NCBI GenBank assembly: GCA_028280345.1
Contig: JANQLY010000011.1
Location: forward strand, 186,001 to 250,000
DNA: 64,000 nucleotides
Reading direction: 5' to 3'
Origin: Pseudomonadales bacterium
Lineage (GTDB): Bacteria > Pseudomonadota > Gammaproteobacteria > Pseudomonadales > UBA7239
This document shows, piece by piece, positions 43,911 through 54,537 of the stretch. A program made the translations under genes and the position numbers. The notes under the pieces were generated by a model, which searched no databases, was not told the DNA's origin, and worked only from the letters and a program-made list of their open reading frames with translations. The stretch's first letter is position 1, and the number at the start of each line of letters is the position of its first letter.

Positions 43911-44945
43911 TTATGATTGCACTTTCCAGTGCAGGGTTTCACCGCCAAGCAGGGGCTTTACCTGTTCGTCGCCGAAGAGTAGTACCTGCGGGATTTGCCA
44001 GTTTTGTTTGGTTAGCGTGATGGTATCGTTATTACGCGACAATTGATAAAAGTCCGCACCATAAAAACTGGCAAAACCCTCGAGCTTGTCCAGCGCGTCG
44101 GCCTGTTCAAATGCCGTGGCATATAACTCAATTGCCGCGCAAGCAGTATAACAACCGGCGCAACCGCAAGAGCTTTCCTTGCTGCCTGTGCTGTGCGGTG
44201 CGGAATCAGTTCCGAGAAAAAAGCTCGGATTGCCGCTGGTGGCTGCCGCAATCAATGCCTGTTGATGAATATTACGTTTCAGAACTGGTAGACAATAATA
44301 GTGGGGACGAATACCGCCAACCAGCATATCGTTACGATTAAACAATAGATGGTGCACAGTAATGGTTGCGGCAACGTTATCGTTTGCCGCTTCGACAAAT
44401 TCCACTGCGTCCTTTGTGGTGATATGTTCGAATATAATGCGCAGCTCAGGGAAGTCCTTGCAGACATCATTGAGGGTGCGATCAATAAAACATTTTTCAC
44501 GATCAAAAATATCAATGTCCTCACTGGTAACCTCGCCATGAATCTGTAAAGGCAGGTCGTGCTTCTGCATGGCTTCCAGCACTGGATAGATATTTTTAAT
44601 ATCTGTCACGCCGGAGTCCGAGTTGGTGGTAGCACCGGCGGGGTAAAGTTTGCAGCCGCAAATTGACGCATCTTTGGCTGCAGCTTCGATATCTATAATG
44701 TTGGTGTTATCCGTGAGGTAGAGGGTCATCAAGGGCTGAAAATCTGTACCGGCAGGCACGTTGGCATCAATACGTGCCTTGTAGTCCAAAGCCTGCGCTG
44801 CTGTAGTGACCGGTGGTACAAGATTTGGCATGACCACGGCGCGGCGGAAAACGCGGGCAGTATCTGCCACGGTGCGCGGCAGCTTGTCCCCATCGCGAAA
44901 GTGTAAGTGCCAGTCGTCGGGGCGGGTCAGGGTAAGTTCTTGCAT
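43911..44945 (-). CDS. pyrC: Dihydroorotase
   Basis: Zinc amidohydrolase closing dihydroorotate in pyrimidine synthesis; 344 residues, the E. coli PyrC type. Metal ligands H13 and H15 ([11 protein letters not shown]) and the carbamylated lysine K99 (CGCKLYPAG) are present, as is the late GTDSAPH with its aspartate. It is divergent from argG across 253 bases. Confidence 0.97.
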   Translation of the reverse strand: MQELTLTRPDDWHLHFRDGDKLPRTVADTARVFRRAVVMPNLVPPVTTAAQALDYKARIDANVPAGTDFQPLMTLYLTDNTNIIDIEAAAKDASICGCKLYPAGATTNSDSGVTDIKNIYPVLEAMQKHDLPLQIHGEVTSEDIDIFDREKCFIDRTLNDVCKDFPELRIIFEHITTKDAVEFVEAANDNVAATITVHHLLFNRNDMLVGGIRPHYYCLPVLKRNIHQQALIAAATSGNPSFFLGTDSAPHSTGSKESSCGCAGCYTACAAIELYATAFEQADALDKLEGFASFYGADFYQLSRNNDTITLTKQNWQIPQVLLFGDEQVKPLLGGETLHWKVQS

Positions 44946-45198
44946 GAATATTGTCGTCTGGGTCGGAAGTTCCGGAGTTTTGTGGTGTCTGTCACTTGCT
45001 GGTTTATCGCTGTGGCGCTTGCCACCAGCGCTGCCATGCTACCCGAAAAGGTAGAGTTTGTAACGTAATCCGGAAAATCTACGTAATGGGCTGGGCCGAA
45101 GGGTCTGGTCGCGGTGTTTTTTCTCTGTTGCTGCTGTGATTTCTGCCCTGCGGCGATTAAAATAGGCGCCTTGTAAATCGCTTGTTTTTGAGGAAGTT
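44946..45198. promoter_or_regulatory. pyrC-argG divergent intergenic region
   Basis: A 253-base gap that should carry both promoters. No convincing -35/-10 pair, arginine box or attenuator was identified; a TTAAAAT at about 45157 could serve as the argG -10. Confidence 0.3.
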
Positions 45199-46416
45199 AT
45201 GTCAGCAGTTGTCAACAAAGTCGTTCTTGCCTATTCAGGTGGGCTCGATACCTCCGTTATCGTCAAATGGCTCCAGCAAACCTACGATTGTGAAGTGGTG
45301 ACATTTACCGCTGATATTGGTCAGGGTGAAGAGGTAGAGCCGGCGCGAGCCAAAGCCGAGGCCTTGGGTGTGCAGGAGATTTATATTGAAGACCTGCGTG
45401 AGGACTATGTGCGTAACTATGTCTATCCGATGTTTCGTGCCAATACCCTGTACGAGGGTGAGTATTTGCTCGGTACCTCGATTGCGCGCCCGCTGATTGC
45501 CCGGCGCCTTGTAGAGATAGCAAACGAAACCGGCGCGGATGCGATTTCCCATGGTGCCACAGGCAAAGGTAATGACCAGGTGCGTTTTGAACTTGGTGCC
45601 TACGCTCTGAAGCCAGGTGTTCAGGTTATTGCACCGTGGCGTGAGTGGGATCTGAATTCGCGGGAAAAGCTGATGACATATTGTGAGCAGCATAATATTC
45701 CTGTGGATATGAAGCGCGGCAAAAAATCGCCGTATTCGATGGATGCAAACCTGCTGCATATTTCCTATGAAGGCGGCAATCTTGAAGATCCCTGGTGGGA
45801 GCCGGAAGAAGATATGTGGCGTTGGAGTGTGTCACCGGAAGCGGCACCGGACAAACCGACCTATGTGGAACTTGGTTACAAAGGTGGTGACATCGTGAGT
45901 ATTGATGGTGCGGCGAAAACCCCTGCCGAGGTACTTACCGAACTGAACAAACTGGGCGGTGATAACGGGATTGGTCGTCTCGATCTGGTGGAGAATCGCT
46001 ATGTGGGCATGAAGTCTCGAGGTTGTTACGAAACCCCGGGTGGTACCATCATGCTCAAGGCGCACCGTGCGATTGAGTCGTTGACTCTGGATCGCGAAGT
46101 GGCGCATCTCAAGGATGAACTGATGCCACGCTACGCGGCGTTGATCTATAACGGCTACTGGTGGTCGCCGGAGCGTCAAATGCTGCAAACGGCAATTGAT
46201 GAATCCCAGCAGGTGGTGAATGGTACTGTGCGACTCAAGCTTTACAAGGGTAATGTGACGGTGGTTGGACGCAAGTCGGATGATTCCCTGTTTGATGAAA
46301 GTATTGCGACATTTGAAGATGATGCGGGAGCCTATGATCAGAAAGATGCTGAAGGCTTTATTAAACTCAATGCCTTGCGCATGCGTATTGCGGCAAACAA
46401 GGGGCGCAAGTTCTGA
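45199..46416 (+). CDS. argG: Argininosuccinate synthase
   Basis: Joins citrulline and aspartate using ATP, the penultimate step of arginine synthesis. It has 405 residues, the short bacterial type. The ATP pyrophosphatase loop AYSGGLDTS is at about 11-19, and [15 protein letters not shown] and YETPGGTIM follow. Its stop overlaps the gloA ATG by one base. Confidence 0.98.
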   Translation: MSAVVNKVVLAYSGGLDTSVIVKWLQQTYDCEVVTFTADIGQGEEVEPARAKAEALGVQEIYIEDLREDYVRNYVYPMFRANTLYEGEYLLGTSIARPLIARRLVEIANETGADAISHGATGKGNDQVRFELGAYALKPGVQVIAPWREWDLNSREKLMTYCEQHNIPVDMKRGKKSPYSMDANLLHISYEGGNLEDPWWEPEEDMWRWSVSPEAAPDKPTYVELGYKGGDIVSIDGAAKTPAEVLTELNKLGGDNGIGRLDLVENRYVGMKSRGCYETPGGTIMLKAHRAIESLTLDREVAHLKDELMPRYAALIYNGYWWSPERQMLQTAIDESQQVVNGTVRLKLYKGNVTVVGRKSDDSLFDESIATFEDDAGAYDQKDAEGFIKLNALRMRIAANKGRKF

Positions 46417-46802
46417 TGCGCTTTTTGCATGCCATGCTGCGGGTGGGGGACCTGGAACGCTCCATTGTTTTCTACCGCGATGTGTTGGGCATGACGTTGT
46501 TGCGACAGAAGGACTATCCAGAAGGCCGCTTTACACTGGCATTTCTTGGCTACGGCGACGAGTCGGAAGTGACCGCTCTTGAGCTGACTCACAACTGGGA
46601 TACCGACCACTATGAAATTGGAGATGGCTTTGGTCATATCGCGATAGGTGTTGCGGATGTTTATGAGGCCTGCGAGCAAATTCGGCAACAGGGGGGCAAG
46701 GTGGTGCGTGAGCCTGGACCAATGAAGCACGGATCAACCGTGCTGGCCTTTGTAGAAGACCCGGACGGTTACAAGATCGAGCTGTTATCGCTGCAGCGGT
46801 GA
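46416..46802 (+). CDS. gloA: Lactoylglutathione lyase (glyoxalase I)
   Basis: Metal-dependent isomerase of the methylglyoxal-glutathione adduct; 128 residues. The four metal ligands match E. coli GloA in position: H5, E56, H74 and E122. The protein lacks the extra loop of zinc-type enzymes, which suggests the nickel-activated class. It is translationally coupled to argG (TGATG), an unusual metabolic pairing. Confidence 0.96.
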   Translation: MRFLHAMLRVGDLERSIVFYRDVLGMTLLRQKDYPEGRFTLAFLGYGDESEVTALELTHNWDTDHYEIGDGFGHIAIGVADVYEACEQIRQQGGKVVREPGPMKHGSTVLAFVEDPDGYKIELLSLQR

Positions 46803-46815
46803 GAGATCAATACCA

Positions 46816-47961
46816 ATGATGAGCAGCATGCATACAACGACAATGATAAACCGGCTGTTGCTTTTTGCGCTGGCTTTGCTTGTGTTGCAACTCAATGCTT
46901 GCATGGGGCCAAAAACCAAGCGTGTTCAGGTAGATCAGGAGCAAATGGAGATTGAGCGCGAGTACCAGCGGCGTCTGACTCTTGAGCGCCAGGTCAAATA
47001 TCAGAAAAAACTTGTCGATGTTTCGTGGCCTGTGCTGCGTGCAGCAGTGCCTCTGTGTGAAGATGATGAAAATCAGTTTCGCCCGGGTATCACGGCGGTA
47101 AACCAGTACAGTTTCAGGGAAGATTATCGCGATGCGGCAAAGGAATTGTTTGGTGTAGAAGAAGAGCGACTCGGTGTTATTTACGTTGCCGCAGAGTCAC
47201 CAGCACAACAGGCGGGTTTGCAGGAAGGTGACATTATTCTCGAGGTCAATAGTGAGGTTGTGCTTTCAGGAGAAGAGGCGGAAACAACGCTGCGCAATCA
47301 GTTCAAACAGGCTTTTGCAGCGGGGCCAGATATTACGCTTTTAATTGAGCGGGAAGGTGAAGCGCAGACCATCGAGTTTGTTGCGGATAAACTGTGTTTT
47401 TACCCAACAATTCTCACTATGGATGATGCCGTTAATGCCTATGCTGACGGTTCCCGAATTATTATTACTAAAGGTATGCTGCGCTTTGTGGAGTCGGATA
47501 CGGAGCTGTCGCTGGTGGTGGCGCATGAGTTGGCCCACAATATGATGTCCCATATTGAAGCAAAGACCACAAATTACTGGCTCGGTACCTTGGCCGATAT
47601 CGCGGCGGCGGCAGTGGGCGTCAATACCCAGGGCATGTTTGGCCAGATTGCTGCGAGTAGCTACTCCCAGGCATTTGAGTCAGAGGCAGATTATGTGGGG
47701 ATTTATATACTGGCGCTAGCTGATATGGACATTGACGGTGTAGCAGATTTCTGGCGCCGTATGGCCATTGATAATCCAGGCAGTATTAATGCCGATTACA
47801 GTTCCTCTCATCCGTCTTCTCCGGAGCGCTTTCTCGCGATTGAGTTAACCGTAGAAGAAATTGAGCAGAAACGTCTCGAGGGTTTACCACTGCGCCCGGA
47901 AGAAAGACCTGATACGGATGAGTACTATCGGGATAATTCCGATGAAGATAGTGAATGGTAA
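46816..47961 (+). CDS. M48-family metalloprotease lipoprotein with PDZ domain
   Basis: A 381-residue lipoprotein. The signal ends in the lipobox LNAC with acylated C29. A PDZ-like domain occupies about residues 118-192 (AESPAQQAGLQEGDIILEVNSE). The zinc site HELAH is at 237-241, and a downstream SEADYVG provides the third ligand. This architecture resembles periplasmic M48 proteases of the LoiP/BepA group but with a PDZ domain ahead of the peptidase. Outer- or inner-membrane sorting is not certain. Its end overlaps the tmcA start by seven bases. Confidence 0.87.
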   Translation: MMSSMHTTTMINRLLLFALALLVLQLNACMGPKTKRVQVDQEQMEIEREYQRRLTLERQVKYQKKLVDVSWPVLRAAVPLCEDDENQFRPGITAVNQYSFREDYRDAAKELFGVEEERLGVIYVAAESPAQQAGLQEGDIILEVNSEVVLSGEEAETTLRNQFKQAFAAGPDITLLIEREGEAQTIEFVADKLCFYPTILTMDDAVNAYADGSRIIITKGMLRFVESDTELSLVVAHELAHNMMSHIEAKTTNYWLGTLADIAAAAVGVNTQGMFGQIAASSYSQAFESEADYVGIYILALADMDIDGVADFWRRMAIDNPGSINADYSSSHPSSPERFLAIELTVEEIEQKRLEGLPLRPEERPDTDEYYRDNSDEDSEW

Positions 47962-50192
47962 ATCCTGTAACAACCCACCATAGCCAACAGCTGTTACAGC
48001 AACTGGTGCAGAAAATGGCCAGCGGTTGTCGTGCGGGGCTGGTGCTCAGTGGCGACAGGGATTGGGCGTGCCAGCAATCAAGCGTATTTTTCAAACCGGC
48101 ACAACAATCGACACGCATTCTTTTATTAGGCAACCGTGATATTCCTGAGCTTGCTGCAGCAGAGCGCATCGAGGGCAAGGCGGCGCGCCACTATCTTGGT
48201 CAGGAAGCCGATTTCCTGATTGTTGATGCCTGGGCGGGGCTCGATCCGGATGCCCTGACGGCACTGTCGGGTACACTGGTTGGTGGCGGGCTGCTGATAA
48301 TCCTGGCACCGCCATTGGCTGAGTGGCCTGCTTATCGCGGTGACTACGACAGCGGGCATGTGTTTTATCCTTTTGGTGTAAGTGATCTACCAGGTTATTT
48401 TTTACAGCGTTTTATACGTCTATTGGCAGAAGATGAATCAATCGTAATCTGGCAGCAGGAGCAATCCTTGTCTGAGCCAGTTGAATCTGTTGTGCTGCCA
48501 CCAAGGGCGGCTAAACGTGAAAACGAAAAGCAGGTTTATTGCGGTGATCAGGCGCAGGCGATTGCCGCGATAAAAAAAGCTGCAACTGGTCATCGCCGCA
48601 GGCCGCTGGTGATTAGTGCTGATCGCGGCCGCGGTAAAACCGCCGCGTTGGGAATGGCCGCTGCAGAGTTGTTGCTCGAAGATAATACCGTAAGACAGGT
48701 TGTGGTGACGGCGCCAGATTTTTCTGCAGTTGAGCCGCTGTTTCTATTTGCAGAGGAAAAGCTTGCAGCGGCAGGCGTTGCAGCGCGATTTCGACAACAG
48801 CGTCTTTACTATAGTGATGGTGGCGATGATGCGGGTGATAAAAGTGAGGATAAAAATCAGATTCGTTTTTATGCAGCGGATGATTTGTTGCGTGATGAAC
48901 CCCGGGCTGATCTGTTATTGATTGATGAAGCGGCTGCGATTCCTTCTCCTTTGCTAGAAAAGTTACTGGTGCGTTATGCCAGAGTAGTTTTTGCTACGAC
49001 GATTCATGGTTATGAAGGCAGCGGGCGTGGTTTTGCATTGCGCTTTTTCAATGTACTGGATCGGCTAACACCACAGTGGAAGCGCCTTGAGATGTCGAAG
49101 CCGATTCGCTGGCTTGACGGTGACCCGCTGGAGCGGTTTATTGCGCAAGCTTTATTGTTTGATGTGGGGGGCATCTCTCAAACGGGGCAAACAGCAGGTT
49201 GTGACATTGAGCAGCTAAATGCACAGCAACTGGTAAACGACGAGGGTTTGTTGCGCCAGTTATTTGCGCTATTGGTTAATGCGCACTATAAAACCACACC
49301 GGCGGATTTGTATTATCTATTGGAAAGCCCTGATCTGACGATCTTTGCTGCACGGTCCAATGCGGAAATTGTCGGCGTCTGCCTGGTGGCCAGGGAAGGC
49401 AGTTTTGATGCACAAATGTCAGAACAAATCTGGCAGGGGGACAGACGACCGCGCGGGCACTTATTACCGCAAACCCTCGCTGTTCAGTGTGGGTTTGAGC
49501 AAGCTCTATCGCTGTCGTATGCGCGCATTGTGCGCATAGCTGTGAGTGAATCAGCGCGGCGCTGTGGGCTTGGCACGCAGTTACTCAATGCCGTAGCGCA
49601 GCATATGGAGGTTGACCTGCTGGGTTCGAGTTTTGCTGCAACAGAGGATTTGCTGCCGTTCTGGCAGCATGCCGGTTTTGCTCCCGTGCGTCTCGGTTTT
49701 CGCCGCGACGCCAGTAGCGGTTGTCACTCTGTGCTGGTATTAAAACCGTTTAGTGCAGCGGGGAATAATTTGTACGCGCAGGTGCGGCAGCAATTTGCGC
49801 AGCAGTTGCCGTTTTTGCTGTCCCGGGAGTTTGCCGAGCTGGATGCGGCGCTGGCCTGTGCTTTGCTAACATCGTTATCAATATCTGAAACAATGAAATT
49901 ATCCAGCGAAGAGCGTGAACAACTGGTGTTGTTTGCGGCGGGCAAGCGAAATGTTGAAAGTGTGATGCACAGTTTGCACCGGCTTGCACTGAGCCTGTTG
50001 GCTCAACCACAGGCCTGTTCGCAAGACATACAGGATAGCGAGTTATATACGCCGTTGCAGAAAGCGGTGTTGCTCAGCGTGTGTTTGCAGCGCCATTCAC
50101 TGGTTGCCACAGCACAACAGCTGGGTCTTAACGGACAGAAAGCAGTGCTGGAGCAGCTACGCAGTATTGTCGCTAAGGTGTTGACAGATTAA
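47955..50192 (+). CDS. tmcA: tRNA(Met) cytidine acetyltransferase TmcA
   Basis: ATP-dependent enzyme that makes N4-acetylcytidine at the wobble base of elongator tRNA-Met. Of 745 residues, longer than the E. coli 671, the middle holds a helicase-like P-loop (SADRGRGKTAALG near 218) with LLIDEAAAIPSPLLEKLL, and a GNAT domain follows (RIVRIAVSESARRCGLGTQLL). It is coupled to the upstream protease gene and ends four bases inside the convergent acyltransferase gene. Confidence 0.94.
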   Translation: MVNPVTTHHSQQLLQQLVQKMASGCRAGLVLSGDRDWACQQSSVFFKPAQQSTRILLLGNRDIPELAAAERIEGKAARHYLGQEADFLIVDAWAGLDPDALTALSGTLVGGGLLIILAPPLAEWPAYRGDYDSGHVFYPFGVSDLPGYFLQRFIRLLAEDESIVIWQQEQSLSEPVESVVLPPRAAKRENEKQVYCGDQAQAIAAIKKAATGHRRRPLVISADRGRGKTAALGMAAAELLLEDNTVRQVVVTAPDFSAVEPLFLFAEEKLAAAGVAARFRQQRLYYSDGGDDAGDKSEDKNQIRFYAADDLLRDEPRADLLLIDEAAAIPSPLLEKLLVRYARVVFATTIHGYEGSGRGFALRFFNVLDRLTPQWKRLEMSKPIRWLDGDPLERFIAQALLFDVGGISQTGQTAGCDIEQLNAQQLVNDEGLLRQLFALLVNAHYKTTPADLYYLLESPDLTIFAARSNAEIVGVCLVAREGSFDAQMSEQIWQGDRRPRGHLLPQTLAVQCGFEQALSLSYARIVRIAVSESARRCGLGTQLLNAVAQHMEVDLLGSSFAATEDLLPFWQHAGFAPVRLGFRRDASSGCHSVLVLKPFSAAGNNLYAQVRQQFAQQLPFLLSREFAELDAALACALLTSLSISETMKLSSEEREQLVLFAAGKRNVESVMHSLHRLALSLLAQPQACSQDIQDSELYTPLQKAVLLSVCLQRHSLVATAQQLGLNGQKAVLEQLRSIVAKVLTD

Positions 50193-51778
50193 CTGGCCTG
50201 CTTGGCGGTGTCGTCTTCTTTTGTGCCAGACTTCTTTTCGTCCGCATCATCTTTAACTACATTGAGCTTGGCTTTTGCGGCAGCAGAAGACGATGACGCG
50301 CTTTTGCGTTTGACAGTTTTTGCCTTTTTGGTTTTTTCGGACGCCATTTTTTCTGCGGCGGTTTTAAGCTCTTCATAAGCTTCTTCAAGGCACTGCTGAT
50401 AGATACTTGGGTCTGGCAGAATATCGCGGTCGCCGAGAATGGTGACGGATACGGTGCCACAGTAGCTGAAGATAAGATGGAACAAACCAACCCCGGGGGT
50501 TAGCAGGCCAATGCCATGGTAGCGCACAAGTTTTGCGCCACAGCTATAAAGCGGAAAGTTCGGGCCAGGGACATTGGAAATGACTGTGGAGATATTGACT
50601 GGCAAATGGCCAGACAGTTTGTTGTCGGTATAGAAATTCAGCAACCTGGAAGTCAGACGTGGTGAAAATACACCGCCGAGTTGCAGCACGTCTACCAGTG
50701 GGTTGTTTTCCACAAATTCCTTGGCTTCATCCGTGCTGGCATGAATAGCGAGCAGTCGCTCAATCGGGTCAGCAATATCGGTATGCAAACTGGAAAACGC
50801 GGAGCCGAGCTGGTTGTTCTCATGGTTATCGCCGCGACGTGTACGCATGTCGAGCGGGATTGCAGCGACGAGTGGTTCCAGAGGCAATTCTCCGTGCTGA
50901 TCAAGGTATTTGCGCAGGCCGCCGCCAATAACAGCGAGGGCAACATCGTTGATTTTGGTGCCGGTCATATTCTTGATCAGCTTAAATCCATCGAGGTCCA
51001 GCATGGCGGCTTCAAGTACCCGGTAGGGGCCGACAGGATTGCTGAAGCGGTTTTTCGGAGTATTGAACAACGGCGGTGGAGTAAGGTTGCCGCGCATAAT
51101 GTTCCACACAGTGCGTGACAGGTTTTTCGCTACAGGAATCGAACTGCGGGTCATGCTGGAATAGTTGCTGATACGATTGAACAGAGCGTTGGCGCGCAGT
51201 TGCAGACCGCCGGGTTGGCGCTCGGCAATGAAAATTTCCTGATCCTCGTCAGAAGGCTCGTCATCATCCTCGGCGGGGTTGGGTTCAAGGTCGTGTAACA
51301 CAGACATAAATGAAGCGCCGCCAGCACCGTCAACGAGAGAGTGGTGAATCTTGGTGTAAACTGCAAAGCAGCCCTTCGGCAGGCCTTCAATGTTGTCCAG
51401 GCCCTCAATGATATAGGCCTCCCACAATGGGCGGGACATATCAATCGGACGCGAGTGGATGCGTGAGATCAGAATGCAGAGCTGGCGCCAGTCGCCAGGT
51501 TGCGGCAAGGCAATGTGGCGCAGGTGAAATTCCACATCAAAGTTCGCATCCTTGACCCAGTACGGTCGGTCGTGGCCACCGGGAACCTCGACAAGGCGGG
51601 TGCGAAACAGTGGCAGTTTGTTGAGTTTCTTTTCAAAGCGGGCAATTACATCCTTGAAACGTACAAAACCGCCAGGTGCGGTCGAAGGATCGTAGATACC
51701 GAGACCGCCAATATGCTGAGGCGTATTACGGTGCTCCATATTGACGAATGCCGTGTCCAGTGTGCCGAGTTGTTTCAT
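50189..51778 (-). CDS. Wax ester synthase/diacylglycerol acyltransferase family protein
   Basis: WS/DGAT-type acyltransferase of 529 residues that joins acyl-CoA to a long-chain alcohol or diacylglycerol to form storage lipid. The active-site HHSLVDG is at 145-151. PLWEAYIIEGL and the late NISTVISNVPGPNFPLY are also typical. The last 60 or so residues are an unusual Lys/Ala/Ser/Asp-rich tail. The ATG at 51778 (MKQLGTLDTAFVNMEH) has an AGGA ribosome site and matches the family start. Product type, wax ester or triacylglycerol, cannot be told. Confidence 0.92.
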   Translation of the reverse strand: MKQLGTLDTAFVNMEHRNTPQHIGGLGIYDPSTAPGGFVRFKDVIARFEKKLNKLPLFRTRLVEVPGGHDRPYWVKDANFDVEFHLRHIALPQPGDWRQLCILISRIHSRPIDMSRPLWEAYIIEGLDNIEGLPKGCFAVYTKIHHSLVDGAGGASFMSVLHDLEPNPAEDDDEPSDEDQEIFIAERQPGGLQLRANALFNRISNYSSMTRSSIPVAKNLSRTVWNIMRGNLTPPPLFNTPKNRFSNPVGPYRVLEAAMLDLDGFKLIKNMTGTKINDVALAVIGGGLRKYLDQHGELPLEPLVAAIPLDMRTRRGDNHENNQLGSAFSSLHTDIADPIERLLAIHASTDEAKEFVENNPLVDVLQLGGVFSPRLTSRLLNFYTDNKLSGHLPVNISTVISNVPGPNFPLYSCGAKLVRYHGIGLLTPGVGLFHLIFSYCGTVSVTILGDRDILPDPSIYQQCLEEAYEELKTAAEKMASEKTKKAKTVKRKSASSSSAAAKAKLNVVKDDADEKKSGTKEDDTAKQAS

Positions 51779-51970
51779 AGCCAAATCCTGAGGTTTGCTC
51801 GCATTTATGGGAAAAGGGCTTGGGAGTATACGAAAAAAGCCTTTTCTAATCAATCACTTAGTACAGATGCCTGCCTTAAAGAAAGATTCAGGCGTAGAAC
51901 TCTCACCGATGGGACGCGAGCATAGCAAGCTCAGACAAAAAATGGACAAAAATTGTGCAAAGCTGACATA

Positions 51971-51997
51971 AAGAAAAGCGCCGGGTAGGCCGGCGCT
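51971..51997 (-). terminator. Rho-independent terminator after the methyltransferase gene
   Basis: An 8-bp GC-rich stem (AGCGCCGG at 51977-51984 with CCGGCGCT at 51990-51997) followed on minus by TTTTCTTT. It is 38 bases past the stop at 52035. Confidence 0.88.
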
Positions 51998-52034
51998 GTT
52001 ATCCAATATCAGGTAATCAGTATACGGTGGGGAA

Positions 52035-52664
52035 TTAGCCTTGCAGATCCACGGTGAGGATGAAACCTTCAAAACGCTTTGGTTCAACAGAGTACCAGTC
52101 GCGCATGTCTGTGGGCCACAGCTTCTCGCATTTCTCGCCGAGCTCATCAAACGGACCGCGGCCCGGGTCGGCGAGTACCAGTTGTTTGACGCCGGCACTG
52201 GCGGCGCGTTTGAGCATTTTGAACCACTCGTCACGCAATTCGTCCCAAAAGCAAATATCACTGCCGATAATGATATCGAATTCTGCGAGGTCTTTTTTCT
52301 TCATGCAGTCCATGTCACCCTCGATAGTGTCAACGACAACACCGTTGATCTCGGCCTGGGCATCAAGAAAGGTAAACACATCGCCATCCACATCAAGCCC
52401 GGTAACCTCACAGCCGAGCTCGGCGAGGTTGATCGCCGCCGGGCCCCAACCACAGCCGACGTCGAGAACGCGGGTTTTCTTTTTGGGTTTATTCAGGGAA
52501 AAATAGTCCATAAGTAGATAGCTGGATTCCCAATGCTTGTCGCCGTGAGCACTGAAATCACATTTCTTGATAATCTTTTTCACGGTTTTGTGGCTGTCTT
52601 CGAACAACCAGGTGCCGTAGGCTTCAAAAAGGTTTTTTTCCGGAAGGTCAAATAATTCTGGCAT
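52035..52664 (-). CDS. Class I SAM-dependent methyltransferase
   Basis: A 209-residue soluble methyltransferase. The SAM-binding motif I is RVLDVGCGWGPAAINLA near residue 65, followed by VTGLDVDGDVF and the motif IV-like IIGSDICFWDEL. The latter resembles protein-lysine methyltransferases of the METTL20/EEF1AKMT group, so a protein substrate is possible. It is a single-gene unit with its own terminator. The target is unknown. Confidence 0.85.
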   Translation of the reverse strand: MPELFDLPEKNLFEAYGTWLFEDSHKTVKKIIKKCDFSAHGDKHWESSYLLMDYFSLNKPKKKTRVLDVGCGWGPAAINLAELGCEVTGLDVDGDVFTFLDAQAEINGVVVDTIEGDMDCMKKKDLAEFDIIIGSDICFWDELRDEWFKMLKRAASAGVKQLVLADPGRGPFDELGEKCEKLWPTDMRDWYSVEPKRFEGFILTVDLQG

Positions 52665-52840
52665 GGTATTGCTGTCCTGCTATCTGGATTCAGAGATTAA
52701 TAACGCGGCCAAAGTTTACAGGATAACGAATAAAAAGAGGATACTTTAATGCGTTTTCGGCAATTCAGTAGCTATATAAACATTCGTTAAAGACCACAAG
52801 GAAGACTCTTCTGTCTAAAGAAATTAAGCTTGTGGAACGA

Positions 52841-53305
52841 CTAGTAAGCGACATCAAGCTTGCGGTGATCCCAGCTCATCACTTTTTGCGGGCGCACACG
52901 AATTACAGTTTTCTTTTTGCTCATTTCGCGGGTGAACTCCTCGGCTTGTTCAGGTGTTACGCCCTCCTGATTACGTACCACAACGTCCACATGCAAGGCG
53001 TGTACAGTGTCATAGTCGTCGATAAGTTCCGCTTCACAATTGATGGAAACACCGCGCAGTTCGTTATAATCGGAACCATCTTCAAGTAATACTGCCATTT
53101 GCGGGTTGCGCTTGAGATTGACGATTTTCTGGGATTTGGTAAAAGTCTCCAGCACGATAGTTTTATCTTTGATTGCAAACCACATTACCGTGAGGTGGGG
53201 GCTGCCGTCTTTGTTGAGCGTGCAGACCTGAATGCTTTTCTGTGTTTCGATAAAATCCCACATCTCATCTTCGGACATGGCAATCATTTCGCGGCGGCTG
53301 GGCAT
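52841..53305 (-). CDS. Pyridoxamine 5'-phosphate oxidase-like flavin-binding protein
   Basis: A 154-residue split-barrel protein of the PNPOx-like superfamily (SIQVCTLNKDGSPHLTVMWFAI, KSQKIVNLKRNPQMAVLLED). Such proteins bind FMN, F420 or haem, and many act as reductases of unknown substrate. The ATG at 53305 is preferred over the GTG at 53314 because AAGG lies eight bases before it. It stands alone, between ychF and the methyltransferase. If F420 is made by this organism, it could be a partner of the LLM protein at 29790; this is speculative. Confidence 0.82.
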   Translation of the reverse strand: MPSRREMIAMSEDEMWDFIETQKSIQVCTLNKDGSPHLTVMWFAIKDKTIVLETFTKSQKIVNLKRNPQMAVLLEDGSDYNELRGVSINCEAELIDDYDTVHALHVDVVVRNQEGVTPEQAEEFTREMSKKKTVIRVRPQKVMSWDHRKLDVAY

Positions 53306-53417
53306 GGTGGTCACCTTGTATGGTTGTTAACTATTCATTAGCGGGATTTATCATAGCGAAAACATCGGGATTTTCGCCATGTGGCTTTCACTTGTTCGTC
53401 ACCCGTTTGTAAGGGAA

Positions 53418-54509
53418 TCAGACATTAAACAGGAAGTGAATCACGTCACCGTCGTGCACCTCGTAACTTTTACCTTCCTGGCGCCATTTACCTGCATCTT
53501 TTGCGCCTTGCTCGCCATTGTACTCAATATAGTCGTCGTAACTGATTACTTCGGCGCGAATAAAACCCCGTTCAAAATCCGTATGGATCTTTCCCGCCGC
53601 CTGCGGTGCTGTTGCTTGTAACGGAATCGTCCAGGCACGCACTTCCTTGACGCCGGCAGTAAAGTAGGTGTGTAAGCCGAGCAGGGAATAACCGGCACGA
53701 ATCACTCGATCAAGTCCCGCTTCTTCGAAGCCCAGCTCTTTGAGAAATTCAGCTTTTTCATCATCATCGAGTTCGGCAATTTCAGATTCAAGCTTGTTAC
53801 ATACGGGCACAACCACTGCGCCTTCGCTTTCAGCAATGCCTTTGACAACATCGAGATGGGGATTATTATCAAAGCCATCTTCGTCAACATTGGCGATGTA
53901 CATTGTGGGTTTGACGGTAATCAGACACAGTTCGGCAAGCTGCTCGAGTTCATCCTCACTGAGTCCAAAAGCGCGCAGGGGTTGCGCTTCGTTGAGATGT
54001 GGCTGGATTTTTTCCAGCAGGGCCTTCATCGTAATCGCATCCTTGTCACCACTTTTGGCACTGCGTGTATAACGCTGTAAAGCTTTTTCTACGGTTTCGA
54101 GATCAGCCAGCGCCAACTCGGTGTTAATCACTTCAATATCAGTAGCCGGGTCAATCTGATTGGCAACGTGAATCACATTGCTGTCTTCGAAGCAGCGCAC
54201 CACATGGGCGATTGCATCGGTTTCGCGAATATTGGCGAGAAACTGGTTGCCGAGTCCCTCACCTTTGGAGGCACCGGCAACCAGGCCGGCTATGTCGACA
54301 AACTCCATGGTGGCAGGCAGAACTTTTTCCGGGCTGACTATCGCAGCGAGTTTGCCGAGACGGGCATCGGGTACCGGTACGATGCCCGAGTTGGGTTCAA
54401 TCGTACAAAACGGGAAGTTTTCCGCATCGATGCCTGCCTTGGTCAAGGCGTTAAACAAGGTGGACTTGCCAACATTGGGCAGACCGACAATACCGCATTT
54501 GAATCCCAT
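53418..54509 (-). CDS. ychF: Ribosome-binding ATPase YchF
   Basis: Obg-family P-loop ATPase of 363 residues that binds ribosomes and affects oxidative stress responses. The P-loop GLPNVGKST is at 9-17, a helical coiled-coil insertion follows, and the C-terminal TGS domain starts near 278 ([17 protein letters not shown]). It is the last gene of the prs-rplY-pth-ychF run, 28 bases after pth. Confidence 0.97.
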   Translation of the reverse strand: MGFKCGIVGLPNVGKSTLFNALTKAGIDAENFPFCTIEPNSGIVPVPDARLGKLAAIVSPEKVLPATMEFVDIAGLVAGASKGEGLGNQFLANIRETDAIAHVVRCFEDSNVIHVANQIDPATDIEVINTELALADLETVEKALQRYTRSAKSGDKDAITMKALLEKIQPHLNEAQPLRAFGLSEDELEQLAELCLITVKPTMYIANVDEDGFDNNPHLDVVKGIAESEGAVVVPVCNKLESEIAELDDDEKAEFLKELGFEEAGLDRVIRAGYSLLGLHTYFTAGVKEVRAWTIPLQATAPQAAGKIHTDFERGFIRAEVISYDDYIEYNGEQGAKDAGKWRQEGKSYEVHDGDVIHFLFNV

Positions 54510-54537
54510 GGTTTGTTACCTTTTGCTATCTCAACGA

